Below, piece after piece: positions 20,283 to 28,800 of a stretch of 64,000 nt of DNA. Numbering within the stretch: the first letter of the stretch is position 1; each line of letters opens with the position of its first letter. The notes beneath the pieces were generated by a model that was not told the DNA's origin, ran no database searches, and saw nothing but the letters and a program-made list of their open reading frames with translations. Source of the stretch: Megalonaias nervosa (taxonomy: Eukaryota; Mollusca; Bivalvia; Unionida; Unionidae); the NCBI GenBank assembly GCA_016617855.1, contig JAECUM010001922.1:1-64000 (forward strand), in the 5' to 3' direction. A program made the position numbers and the translations under genes.

Positions 20283-21480
20283 TTAAATTTGATCATCGAG
20301 TGTGTATATTTGAAATGCTGTCAGTCCTGGAAGCGGATGTTCAGCAGCGACAACATAAAACAGAAAATAGAAGTACTTGTTAACAGTCTTTTCTGTCGGG
20401 ATTGTAAAATATTGTGTTGTTGTAATATATGTATTTGTTGTACTATACAGTGTTGTCCAGTTGATATCATCGTTTGATCCTTGAAACCGCCAATTAAAAA
20501 TTCAACCAACACTGGGGTTTAATCGACCTCGCAAATGAAATTGCCAAATAACAACTGCAGTGGGACATTTAAGTTTGATCCAAAAATTTTCAACTTCTCC
20601 GTTTGTCGTCCACTCATATTTATCAGAGAAAGCGCAATAAGGATAATTTTCAGGATAATACGATGATGCGCTTACCTCAAACCCTACTAGATTGTCAGTT
20701 GCCTTAAAAAGTGTTGGAATATACCCAACATTGATTTTGGTTCGTTTAACATCACCAGATACACTATCAACATACGTTTTATTTGTCAGATCATTATGAT
20801 TCACTGTAACATATGTCGTAGTTATTTTGTTCTTTTTCATGTTTATATTACCTGTCATTGCCCCGCCGGATTGTCTTAAATACGGGTTCAGCGCTACTTT
20901 TAACTGAGCATAACTAATAGCATCAGTATCATTAGCTGGTGGCGAGATTGTCGGTAATACAGTTGTTTTTGAATTTGACATAGACAGGTTACCTGTCATT
21001 GTCTGGCCGGCTTTGTTAAGTTTACTATCGTCAACAGATTTTAGTTGCGCATAACTTACCGCTTGTGTTAAATCTGATGGTGGATGCACAGTTTCCAATC
21101 CTAACGCTCGTCGACCTGACATGTTAATAAAACTTATAACTGTTCCACCGGTTTTATCAAGTTTGTTATTATCTACATACTTCAACTGCAAATAACTTAC
21201 CGCTTGGGTTTGATTTAAGTTTGCTGGTGGATATCCGGTCTCTAAATTTATAATTGTTTTCCTGACATATCTAAATTACCGCTTAAAATTCCTCCGGCGT
21301 TATTGAGTTTGTTGTCGTCGACGGATTTAAGTTGTGCATAACTAACAGCTTATGTATTAGCAACATTTCTAAACCTAGTACTCCTTGATTTGACATAGAC
21401 AGGTTTCCTGTCATTGTGTCGCCAGTTTTTATTTTAGGTAACCTGATAAATCAATGCTGCCGTCTGTTATTGTACTTACA
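20283..21480 (-). pseudogene. Fibre protein: phage-tail-fibre-like repeats plus discoidin-like head, frameshifted
   Basis: Minus strand, from about 21,480 to TAA at 20,285-20,283. At least five repeats of about 43-45 codons follow each other, each with a G-x-MTGNL-x-M core and an AVSYAQLK/YVD end (for example AGQTMTGNLSMSNSKT). This pattern is known from shaft repeats of tailed-phage tail fibres. After TNKTYVDSVSGD comes a globular domain of about 150 residues resembling F5/8C (discoidin) galactose-binding domains: FEVSASSYYPENYPYCAFSD at its start and, after a frameshift at about 20,505, NWRFQGSNDDINWTTLYS. Inference: a receptor-binding spike with a sugar-binding tip. Breaks: frameshifts near 21,420, 21,330, 21,255 and 20,505. 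It diverges from the ATPase gene with only about 50 bases between them. Confidence 0.72.
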
Positions 21481-21534
21481 GCCGACGAATCTCCTAATTA
21501 TGTTCTAAGTTTTGTATAATAACTTATTATTTAT

Positions 21535-22194
21535 TTGTTGTCTGACAATTTTTTATCTCTAAATTATATAACAATAATAGCAAAATCGTCGATATTAAAT
21601 TTTGATACAGAGCGGCTGGTGAAACGCAAACATAACAACGAACTTCCAGATTGCCACTATCTCATCGCTAGTCGCATAGGATCTGGTAAAACAAATCTAT
21701 TATTAAATCTTTTACTCAACAATAGCTTTAACTACGATCGTGTGTATATCTACACAATTAATCCGCAACAAGACAAATACGAGTTATTAATCGAGTACAA
21801 CGACAAACTTAATGATGAACTTAACGCCGGTGATGATATATTTATGAGCAGGCAACCAGAGAAACTAATTCCAGTAAATGAATTTGGCTCGTCCGAACAT
21901 AAAATAGTTGTGTTTGACGATATTCCGCTAAACAACGAAGAGATGAACAAGATTAAATCATACTTTTTACTGTCGCGTAATAAAAGATATAATTCTGTCG
22001 ACCTTGCTCAAGGGTTTTACAACATTGACAGATTTATCAGGCGAAATACGGGATGTTTCATACTATTTCCCGGACTAGATAATGTTGACGTAAGAAACAT
22101 TGCAAACGAGAAGTGCGGTGATGTAACAAAAGATAAATTTATTGAATTATATCATAAGGCAACCGAAGACAAATATATTTTTTTTCTGATTTGA
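21535..22194 (+). CDS. A32/FtsK-HerA-type genome-packaging ATPase
   Basis: Open for about 219 codons. Walker A is IGSGKTN (about 21,676, the first Gly of the usual GxxGxGKT is Ser here), Walker B is KIVVFDDIPL (about 21,902) and a sensor-like SRNKRYNSVDLAQGFYNI follows. This enzyme class hydrolyses ATP to drive DNA into preformed capsids. The length is near normal for the family. No ATG begins the frame: the open stretch starts with TTG at 21,535 and the first Met is internal, so the start is lost or lies across a small frameshift upstream. First gene of the plus-strand late block and the least damaged core gene of this copy. Confidence 0.9.
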   Translation: MLSDNFLSLNYITIIAKSSILNFDTERLVKRKHNNELPDCHYLIASRIGSGKTNLLLNLLLNNSFNYDRVYIYTINPQQDKYELLIEYNDKLNDELNAGDDIFMSRQPEKLIPVNEFGSSEHKIVVFDDIPLNNEEMNKIKSYFLLSRNKRYNSVDLAQGFYNIDRFIRRNTGCFILFPGLDNVDVRNIANEKCGDVTKDKFIELYHKATEDKYIFFLI

Positions 22195-22220
22195 TAAACT
22201 CGCACGTGATCCAGCTAAGA

Positions 22221-23070
22221 TGTTTCGTTGTTGTACTGACACATTTCTATAGACAAATTTAATAACGCGTATAGAAAATAAACAAGGGACGAACATCAGA
22301 AAAGAATCGAATTACTAAAGAAATTTGTTGCAACTTGAGCTGCTTTTAAGAAAAAAGTGGAAGAAATTCGCCGAGGAGAAGTTCAAGCAGAAGAAGCAGC
22401 CACTAATTTTCATAAATCTGCTACTGAAACGCTAATCGGCAAACAACCAGAAATGTCAACAATATCTTCAGAAGAACTAAAGAAAATACAAGAAAAAGGT
22501 TTGTTAGGTTTACTTGAAGAAAAACCAAAAGAGGAAACTAGCAAAATTGTAACTGAACTTGTGAGAAACATTGCTGATCCTGTTCCACGACAGGCTGAAT
22601 TTGATAGGTTAACATGCGATAGGGAGATTGACGGTGAATCCAGCTGAGTGAAAGAGGTTAATAGAAGATGGGTCAGAGTGAACTAAGGAATTATCCGAGC
22701 ATCAAAGAATGATGCAAGAAAGTAGTGTAGAAGGTATGTCTATTAAAAGACAAATAAGATTTTACAGAAAACAAGCTTGGGAAAAAATAGATGATATTGA
22801 AAACGATCTTGACAGCATTAAAAATGGTCAGAAGATGATTACAAAAAACTGATAAATATTTTAGAAAAAGCAACCAATGATTTTATAAAAGCTGAAGAAA
22901 TGACTTAAAATGTTAAAGAAGAAAAAAATGTAATACCTCTGTTTGGTAAAATGAGAGAAGGAATTATTGCTGAGACTTTGCACAAAACAACACGTCAGTA
23001 TAGAAGTAAGCCAGAAGATTATAGTAAGGGTTGGAATTTTAAAAGATTATTCAATCAATATGAAACGTAA
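22221..23070 (+). pseudogene. Coiled-coil protein, unrecognised, broken by stops
   Basis: Follows the ATPase by 26 bases. ATG at 22,221 but a stop appears soon; open segments are 22,357-22,647 (EEIRRGEVQAEEAATNFHKS, KKIQEKGLLGLLEEKPKEE), 22,660-22,850 (EGMSIKRQIRFYRKQAWEKI) and 22,845-23,070 (EDDYKKLINILEKATNDFIK then NVIPLFGKMREGIIAETLHK). Charged, Glu/Lys-rich, heptad-like helices suggest coiled coils, about 270 codons. It ends TAA at 23,068-23,070, overlapping the start of the next gene by 11 bases (ATGAAACGTAA), which supports the reading. Likely a structural or scaffold-type protein by position; no family recognised. Confidence 0.55.
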
Positions 23071-23293
23071 TCGAGATGAAAGATTACCAGAAAAAAAAAA
23101 AACTCCACGGGATCTGGTATTTACATCAAACGCAGATATAGTTGACAGATTATTGCTATTGATATCATGTAAAGAGGCAGGTAATGAAAGCACTGAAATC
23201 GACAACGAAATTGTTGATATACTAGATCATCTTAGTTCGAGCAGATTACTAACATCATCCGAGTATGAAATTTTACTCCTCGATTTAATTTAA
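23060..23293 (+). CDS. Small conserved Polinton protein, 77 codons
   Basis: ATG at 23,060 inside the end of the previous gene, stop TAA at 23,291-23,293. Starts with a Lys/Arg-rich head (MKRNRDERLPEKKKTPRD) and continues as two helices (DIVDRLLLLISCKEAGNEST, NEIVDILDHL). The basic head plus helical hairpin and the place just before the minor capsid gene are common in Polinton late blocks. The frame is also open upstream to 22,967, but the overlap with the former gene favours 23,060. Intact. Function unknown. Confidence 0.55.
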   Translation: MKRNRDERLPEKKKTPRDLVFTSNADIVDRLLLLISCKEAGNESTEIDNEIVDILDHLSSSRLLTSSEYEILLLDLI

Positions 23294-23296
23294 TCG

Positions 23297-24042
23297 ATGC
23301 GATCTTATATAATGCCAACAACAGTGTTACTCGATTCGTCACAAACAAGGAGTGACAGTGCAAACTTTTCTGTCTATTATAATCCGCCAATAGTACTAGA
23401 TCCGAAGAAAACAGTACGAAATCGGATTAATTTCCGCTACAGCATGGCACTCGATGGCAAATGTAGAAAAAGGCGTTTACGATGACTTTACATTTAATTC
23501 TGGAGCATGGGAATCAGTTAAAATACCACAGGGAGCGTATAATGTGACTGATATTAATAAAACGATAAAAGAAGAAATCGGCATCGTTGGTGTTGCTTGT
23601 AATTTTGAGCTGGTTCCAAACTATAATACGTTACGAGCCAGAATTACATTAAAAAATAATTTGTTAATCGATTTTTGACCAGCGACTAGTATTGATTTTA
23701 TTTGCTCGCAAACAATACGGATCAATCACAGAACAAACTATAACATATGATGGTGATCTGCCAATAAATAAAACTGACATGAATACAAGATTCCTTAATT
23801 GCTCTACCGCATCATGGTCTTATTCAGCTAGAGGTAGTCAAGGTCAAACGATCTATAGTTTTTCAGCAGATGTCCCACCAGGGTCATTAATGCAAATTAT
23901 TCCTCGACAAATAATATGTTATCCAATTACTTCTTAAAATCAGATAACGAGTATCCCAATGCAACGTACAGAACAACCAGGGCGACAAATAGATCTCAAT
24001 AACGAAATTGTCACGTATTACTTACACCTACGTGTTACGTAG
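23297..24042 (+). pseudogene. Minor capsid (penton-type) protein, broken
   Basis: Starts at ATG 23,297, three bases after the previous stop (a later ATG follows at 23,312: MPTTVLLDSSQTRSDSANFS). A frameshift near 23,455 moves to the frame with FTFNSGAWESVKIPQGAYNV, stops occur at 23,676-23,678 and 23,935-23,937, and the last part reads ITSIPMQRTEQPGRQIDLNN to a stop at about 24,042. The polar beta-rich character, SVKIPQGAYNVTDIN and the C-terminal I-x-D-LNNE...YLHLR pattern match the single-jelly-roll penton-type protein of Polintons, which sits at capsid vertices. It lies, as usual, upstream of the major capsid gene. Length about 245 codons fits the family. Confidence 0.78.
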
Positions 24043-24079
24043 TTGTCGACTTAAATTTTGTAAACCTAATTTAATAACA

Positions 24080-24453
24080 ATGATGAGACAAAAAAAAGTT
24101 TATAGAAGAAAAGTTGTAGGTGGATTTTTTGGACATATATTTACAAAAATTATTGAAAATGTTGCAGGAATTGCACGCAAAGTAGCACCAATTTCACTTG
24201 ACGCAGGTAAAGCTATTGCATCTGCCGCTGAAACTGCGGTGGGTCAAGAGGTTTTTGATATAATTAAAGGCGACACCAAAGGTGTTGTGCAGTCAAACAC
24301 AGAAATTAAACGAGCAGTATCAGATATTGCACCAACAGCAGAACCAGAACGAGCTATGATAGCTACCACAAAAAAGAAATATTATCACCAAAAGGCGAAG
24401 ATTTATTACGTAAACTTGTAGCAAAAACAAGAATAACGCCTGATGCTTTTTAA
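24080..24453 (+). pseudogene. Basic capsid-associated protein with amphipathic helix
   Basis: ATG at 24,080 (MMRQKKVYRRKVVGGFFGHI), stop after a frameshift near 24,380; the continuing frame ends KTRITPDAF at TAA 24,451-24,453. A Lys/Arg-rich start followed by a Gly-containing amphipathic helix (FTKIIENVAGIARKVAPISL) recalls adenovirus pVI- or core-type peptides, which are cut by the viral protease and can disturb membranes. This is analogy by composition and position between penton and hexon-type genes, not clear homology. About 125 codons. Confidence 0.5.
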
Positions 24454-24485
24454 TCGTTGCAGGTTTGGGTGGAATAAGATAGATA

Positions 24486-25927
24486 ATGTCAGTCAAAAAT
24501 TATCTCGATCTTGCCGAAGAACATGATACCGACAACGTAGTAACGCAATTCGAGTACATTGAGTACCTCGACGGGAACTCGACCTAACCAAATAAAGCTG
24601 GTGTTAGAACTTTTAATACACGTGACGAGGACGTGTTTCTATTGCCGCACAAGACAGTATTAGAAGTTCGTGATCAGTTGTTAACTGCAGTAGGAGGTGA
24701 TATTGCAGCTGGTGCAGAAATTGCACTTCTCAATAACGGCTGGAGTTTGTTTAAGAGCGCACGGTATCAGCTGGCCAATCAAACAGTGGAAGATATTTCA
24801 ATGCACCAGCCTATAGCGAGTACAATACTAAATATCGTCTCGTTCAGTGATGATTACTCGAGATCTGTGACCACAAACATGACGTGGTTTAAGGATACTG
24901 GAATTGAGAGAGCTGTTTGAAGCGATTTTAAAACTGGAGAGCTAGTTGATGCTGATACTGGAAGTAGACTTATTCTAACACCTGTTGAAGTTATTGCAGG
25001 TGCACAACATACTGTTGCAGCATTAAAAGCAGATGCAGCTGGTGGTACTATAGTAGTAGCTGCAATAAGAAGCGCATTTGGAAATGCACGACGATCAACT
25101 TATAATGAGGGATATGCCAAACGAAAAACGTTTGCCGCAGAATCTCGCCAAATAACAATGATGATTCTGTTAAGCGCAATCTTTGGATTTTGCCGTGATT
25201 ACAACAAAGGTTTTCGAGGACTAAAGCACATGCTTATTTTAGATCGGGCGGATCAAAACGATTGTATAATGCATGCTGATGGAGTAGCTGAAGGACAGTT
25301 TGCTATTACAAGACTGGCGCTGTGGATGCCACGAGTTGTTCCGTCGGTGGGTAAAACGATGGAACTAGAATCACTATTAACCGCTTACACGAAAAATACC
25401 TATTTCCAGCAGAACAGAATTTACCAAACAGCAATTCCTAATACAGCTGATTACACATGGCGTGTTGCAACTACGTCAAGCGAACAATTACCTCGACATT
25501 TGTTTGTTGTATTTCAACGGCGGCACGTCTTAATGATCAAGAAATGGAAAACTCCGTATTTGATAATCTAGATGTCAGACGAATTTTTGTTAGGATAAAT
25601 TGTAGACAATATCCCGAGCGTGCAATCGAATGTAATTTTGCTGATGACGTCACTAAAAACATATCTCGACCGTATATATATCTTATGGAGTCGATGCAAA
25701 AATATCAGGACGCTGACAGTGGGTCTCAGATATCAGTAGAAGAATTTCGATCACTATATCCTATCTTCTATTTTGACGTTTCAAAACACTCCGAACAAGC
25801 TATCAGATCGACTGCTGACATTAAAATCACTTGGATGCTCGGAGCACCGCCAGCAGAACAATACAACGTATACGCTCTAGTTGTTAGTAATCAATTTTTG
25901 ACAATTGATGGGGTAAAGGAAAAATGA
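24486..25927 (+). pseudogene. Major capsid protein, double jelly-roll type, broken
   Basis: ATG at 24,486 (MSVKNYLDLAEEHDTDNVV) opens a frame of about 480 codons with stops at about 24,585 and 24,918 and one frameshift near 25,510; after that the third segment runs to TGA at 25,925-25,927. Recognisable features are the N-terminal region with LPHKTVLEVRDQL, LFKSARYQLANQ, the internal repeat-like QFAITRLALWMPRVVPS, and the end YPIFYFDVSKHSEQ...DIKITWM...AYALVVS-type pattern (here NVYALVVS). The length and the C-terminal pattern match the hexon-like major capsid protein of Polintons and adintoviruses, which forms trimeric capsomers. The coding frame is otherwise well kept, so inactivation is recent. 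Confidence 0.85.
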
Positions 25928-25966
25928 CAGTACAAGTATAATTTGTGAGACGAACAAGTATAAACA

Positions 25967-26392
25967 GTGAAAACGGAATACACAACCAGAGAAATATACA
26001 TAACGCCAGGTCAAATTAAAAAGTTATCAACAGCGGCTGCCAAACGTAAACCTGTTTCTTTAATGATATCCACAACTACTCAAGGGACCTCAGTAAAAAT
26101 AATGTTACCTCGACAGCAAATCAGTAAACAAGATCGAGGAAAACCGATTGTGCTTAAATTATCTATTGCACAAATAACAGCTATGGCCAACCGCTATGCA
26201 GTTGACGGCGGATTTCTCGGACCAGCATTTTCTGTAATAGCTAGTGCAATTCCAAAACATTTGCCAGTACTAGGAACATTAAGGCTAGCAGCCGCCTCTG
26301 GGACAGTGTCAGGGGCAGCTAAAAAAGCGGTATTTGGCGATGGTATCAAACAAATATATCGGTCACCGGACAACAGTTTTATGAAACAATAA
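25967..26392 (+). CDS. Conserved capsid-associated Polinton protein, 141 codons
   Basis: Open to TAA at 26,390-26,392. The frame begins with GTG at 25,967; no ATG is in frame before an internal one, so the real start may be damaged. Predicted order: TPGQIKKLSTAAAKRKPVSL, a repeat-like KLSIAQITAMANRYAV, a Gly-rich stretch (GGFLGPAFSVIASAIPKHLP) and a basic tail. Two short half-repeats (Q-I-K-K-L and Q-I-T-A-M) resemble each other. This layout after the major capsid gene is frequent in Polintons/adintoviruses, where the protein is thought to be virion-associated. Exact function unknown. No internal stop. Confidence 0.55.
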   Translation: MKTEYTTREIYITPGQIKKLSTAAAKRKPVSLMISTTTQGTSVKIMLPRQQISKQDRGKPIVLKLSIAQITAMANRYAVDGGFLGPAFSVIASAIPKHLPVLGTLRLAAASGTVSGAAKKAVFGDGIKQIYRSPDNSFMKQ

Positions 26393-26400
26393 AAAATAAA

Positions 26401-26600
26401 ATGTCAGCTAAAAAAATCGTCAGCAACCAACCCCTTCCCCCCGAAAAAAATACAAAACAAAACGTCCTCGAGCGCGGACGACAAAACAAGGAGGAATTAT
26501 TCCTTTCGCTTCACTTTTAACAGGATTAGCAGGAAGTCTAATTTCATATCTATTAGGGGTAAGACGTGGAATGACATTACCAGGAACCAGACGCCGTTGA
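26401..26600 (+). pseudogene. pX-like small basic and hydrophobic core peptide, frameshifted
   Basis: ATG at 26,401 follows the previous stop by 8 bases. After a frameshift in the C/A runs (26,439-26,460) a frame reads KRPRARTTKQGGIIPFASLL and TGLAGSLISYLLGV before RRGMTLPGTRRR and a stop TGA at about 26,598. The Arg-rich head, GGIIP and the Gly-containing hydrophobic helix resemble adenovirus pX (mu)-type core peptides and similar genes in Polintons, which sit with DNA in the particle. About 65 codons. Confidence 0.5.
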
Positions 26601-27023
26601 CAAAGTCACCGCATTTGAGTAATTTTGATATACTCGATAAATTGGATGACGTTGTCGGATTTCGTGGAGTATATTCTAAAGACGAATTAAATAATGTGTC
26701 AGCAGGTGGTTCGTGTATAGTAAATATATAAAATTTCAAAGATGGGTCCGACACTCACTGGGTTGCTATTTACGGTAATAATTATTTTGACTCGTTCGGA
26801 CTTCCTCCGAGTGATATCATAACAAATATATTTTTAAAACTTTAAAAATATAAATTACTCGTCGGATCAACTACAGACTGTTGGAACTTCACCTTGTGGA
26901 TACTATTGTATAATATTCGTAAAACAAATGTCCCAACCTAAATTCAATTTTCTAAAATTTATTTTACAGTTTGAAAAGCATCCTTCTCACGTCAATGATG
27001 AGATTGCAATTAATTTTGTATGA
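26599..27023 (+). pseudogene. Adenain-like cysteine protease, broken
   Basis: Frame from about 26,599 (LTKSPHLSNFDILDKLDDVV) continues through a stop at about 26,731 to DTHWVAIYG (catalytic His, about 26,757), YFDSFGLPPSDI (Asp, about 26,787), then after a frameshift near 26,850 TVGTSPCGYYC (catalytic Cys, about 26,895) and stop TGA at 27,021-27,023. The His, Asp, Cys order is that of the adenovirus maturation protease (C5 family), which cleaves capsid precursors. No ATG is seen at the start. About 140 codons, short by roughly a third from the usual length, mainly at the N-terminus. Confidence 0.82.
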
Positions 27024-27399
27024 ACTCCTTGATATAATCAAGGAATATAAAAATGTCAACTTATTGTCTCTGGAAGACTAAAAAAGAAAAGTGTTGAAAA
27101 AGGTGGATCAACAGAGAAACAAATAATAATAGAATAATGCTGACAAGTATTTCTGCAATCTGTGGAAAAAGAAAAAGTATGTTTTTAAAGAAATTATCCG
27201 CAGCTGGATGAAAGTGTTTTTTTTTTATATAAATCTGAGTAAATATTATAAATCTGTAAAAAATCTGAAAAATTTGTCAGTTATAGACAATATAATTACA
27301 TGCGAGTCATATTGTGATAGAGATCTCTGTCTGGAGCAAAACAAAATTTTCACATACTGTCAACAATGGAACAACAGAGAAATAATTTGAACAGGTATA
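27024..27399. other. Gap between protease and PLA2-integrase, possible damaged leader
   Basis: Contains Cys-rich short frames (for example ISAICGKRKSMFLKK at about 27,145-27,190 and ITCESYCDRDLCLEQ at about 27,290-27,335) that could be a decayed zinc ribbon belonging to the next gene. Too broken to call. Confidence 0.3.
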
Positions 27400-28668
27400 G
27401 ATATACATAAATTAATTTGCAATTTGCCGAAATCAAAAGGCGGTTGGACATTGCCAGGCGATAATATAATGGACCATACAATCAGCTACACAGACAGTTG
27501 GATGAAAACGATAATCCATCACCAGGACAAGAGCCTTACAATCAAGTTGACGCAGTAGCAATGCGTCATGATATATGCTACCGAGATAACGAACAGGACA
27601 AATCTGGCTGCGACAGAGTAATGCTAGATGAACTTCGTGATATGAAACCTGTAAATATGCCAGAGCGTATTGACAGAAAGCTGGTGCAGGGTTTTATTGG
27701 AGCAAAATATAAACTCGGGCGTGGAAGGCCTCGTGTCGATAGAGACCCACTTGGAGAAAAAGAATTATATGATGATCTTGCATCAGAACTACACAAACCT
27801 AACAAAAAGTTTCCGCGACGTAGCATCGTCACAAATGCCGTTAACGATATCTGGGTGATAGATTTAGTTGATGTGTCAAATCTTGCTCAGTTTAACGTTG
27901 GGGCTGACGGCGCTCCAAAGAAATATATTTTTCATGTCATAGATGTTTTTAGCAAATATGCATTTAGTGTACCGGTTTCAGATAAAACAGGAACGTCGAT
28001 AACTGATGCGTTGAAAAAGGTAATAACAAGTAGAGAAAGAAAACCAAACAGAATCTGGACCGATCACGGAGCAGAAATTTTCAATAAAAATTTTGTGCAG
28101 TTTTTGGAACAAAATAACATCAAAAAATATGTTACAGGAAATGATGGTAAAAGATTGTCGTCGAGCGATTTAATCGCACACTAAACAAAAAAATCCACAA
28201 ATATTTGACAGTTAAAAATACAAATAAATATATTGACAATTTACAGCAAATTGTTGATGAATATAATAACACGAAGCACAGATCAATAAAAATGTCACCA
28301 GACGACGCAATTAAAAATCCGATATTAGCAAACGAAAACATGTACCGCAGACATAAATTTAAAGTTGGTGATCGAGTTAGAATTTCTCTGACGAAAAGGT
28401 GATGGAGAATGGATTTACTCCAAACTGGAGCGAAGAAGTAATTGTTGCTGATAAAGTACTTTTAACAATACCAGTGACTTATTAGATGAACCTATAACTG
28501 GCAGTTTTTATGAACAAGAACTTCAGAAAGCAGAACAAGATATATTCGTTATTGAAAAAGTTATTAGAAAGCACGGCAACAAAAGTTTATTTAAATGGCG
28601 GCGGTATAGCGATAGATTTAAGATCTCGATACCAACTCAGTCGATATCGTCGACTGCGATAAAATAAT
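27400..28668 (+). pseudogene. Phospholipase A2 (parvovirus type) fused to Polinton integrase with chromodomain, frameshifted
   Basis: The first part (about 27,400-27,470) reads KSKGGWTLPG and, after a one-base shift, YNGPYNQL (a calcium-loop-like motif), then DAVAMRHDICYRDN (catalytic His-Asp, about 27,555-27,595). These are the two hallmarks of the PLA2 domain of parvovirus VP1. With no stop it runs into the integrase: VIDLVDV (first Asp, about 27,860), IWTDHGAEIFN (second Asp, about 28,060). A frameshift after NDGK (about 28,145-28,155), identical in position to copy 1, puts the VVER catalytic Glu in another frame. The last part (28,205-28,402, then shifted) holds KVGDRVRIS and a chromodomain-like end (IEKVIRKHGNKSLFKW). 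PLA2 would act on membranes during entry, integrase on DNA. Confidence 0.85.
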
Positions 28669-28795
28669 GTTATTATAAATTTGTTCGTACTTTACACGTA
28701 CAGATTTACATCTGACCGGCCGACACAAAGAAATTAAATGTAATTTTCTTGCATTATCGACTGTCATCAAATGAAATAGTTTTGCAAAAATAAAA
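28618..28795 (-). pseudogene. Truncated copy of the acidic-ORF gene
   Basis: Matches the distal part of 1,163-1,474 on the minus strand (FAKLFHLMTVDNA.KLHLISL) but is cut off by the copy 2 deletion at about 28,795. Confidence 0.5.
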
Positions 28796-28800
28796 ATTAA
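28789..28800. other. Deletion junction in copy 2
   Basis: Left of this point the sequence equals copy 1 up to about 1,340, right of it copy 1 from about 4,476. About 3.1 kb is absent. Copy 1 has ATAAAA at the left edge and CTAAAATTAA at the right edge, so the shared TAAAA is a short microhomology at the join. Confidence 0.8.

Noticed and set aside
27208..27390. 60-codon ORF as an independent gene
   Set aside because: No motif; probably debris in the damaged leader of the PLA2-integrase gene.
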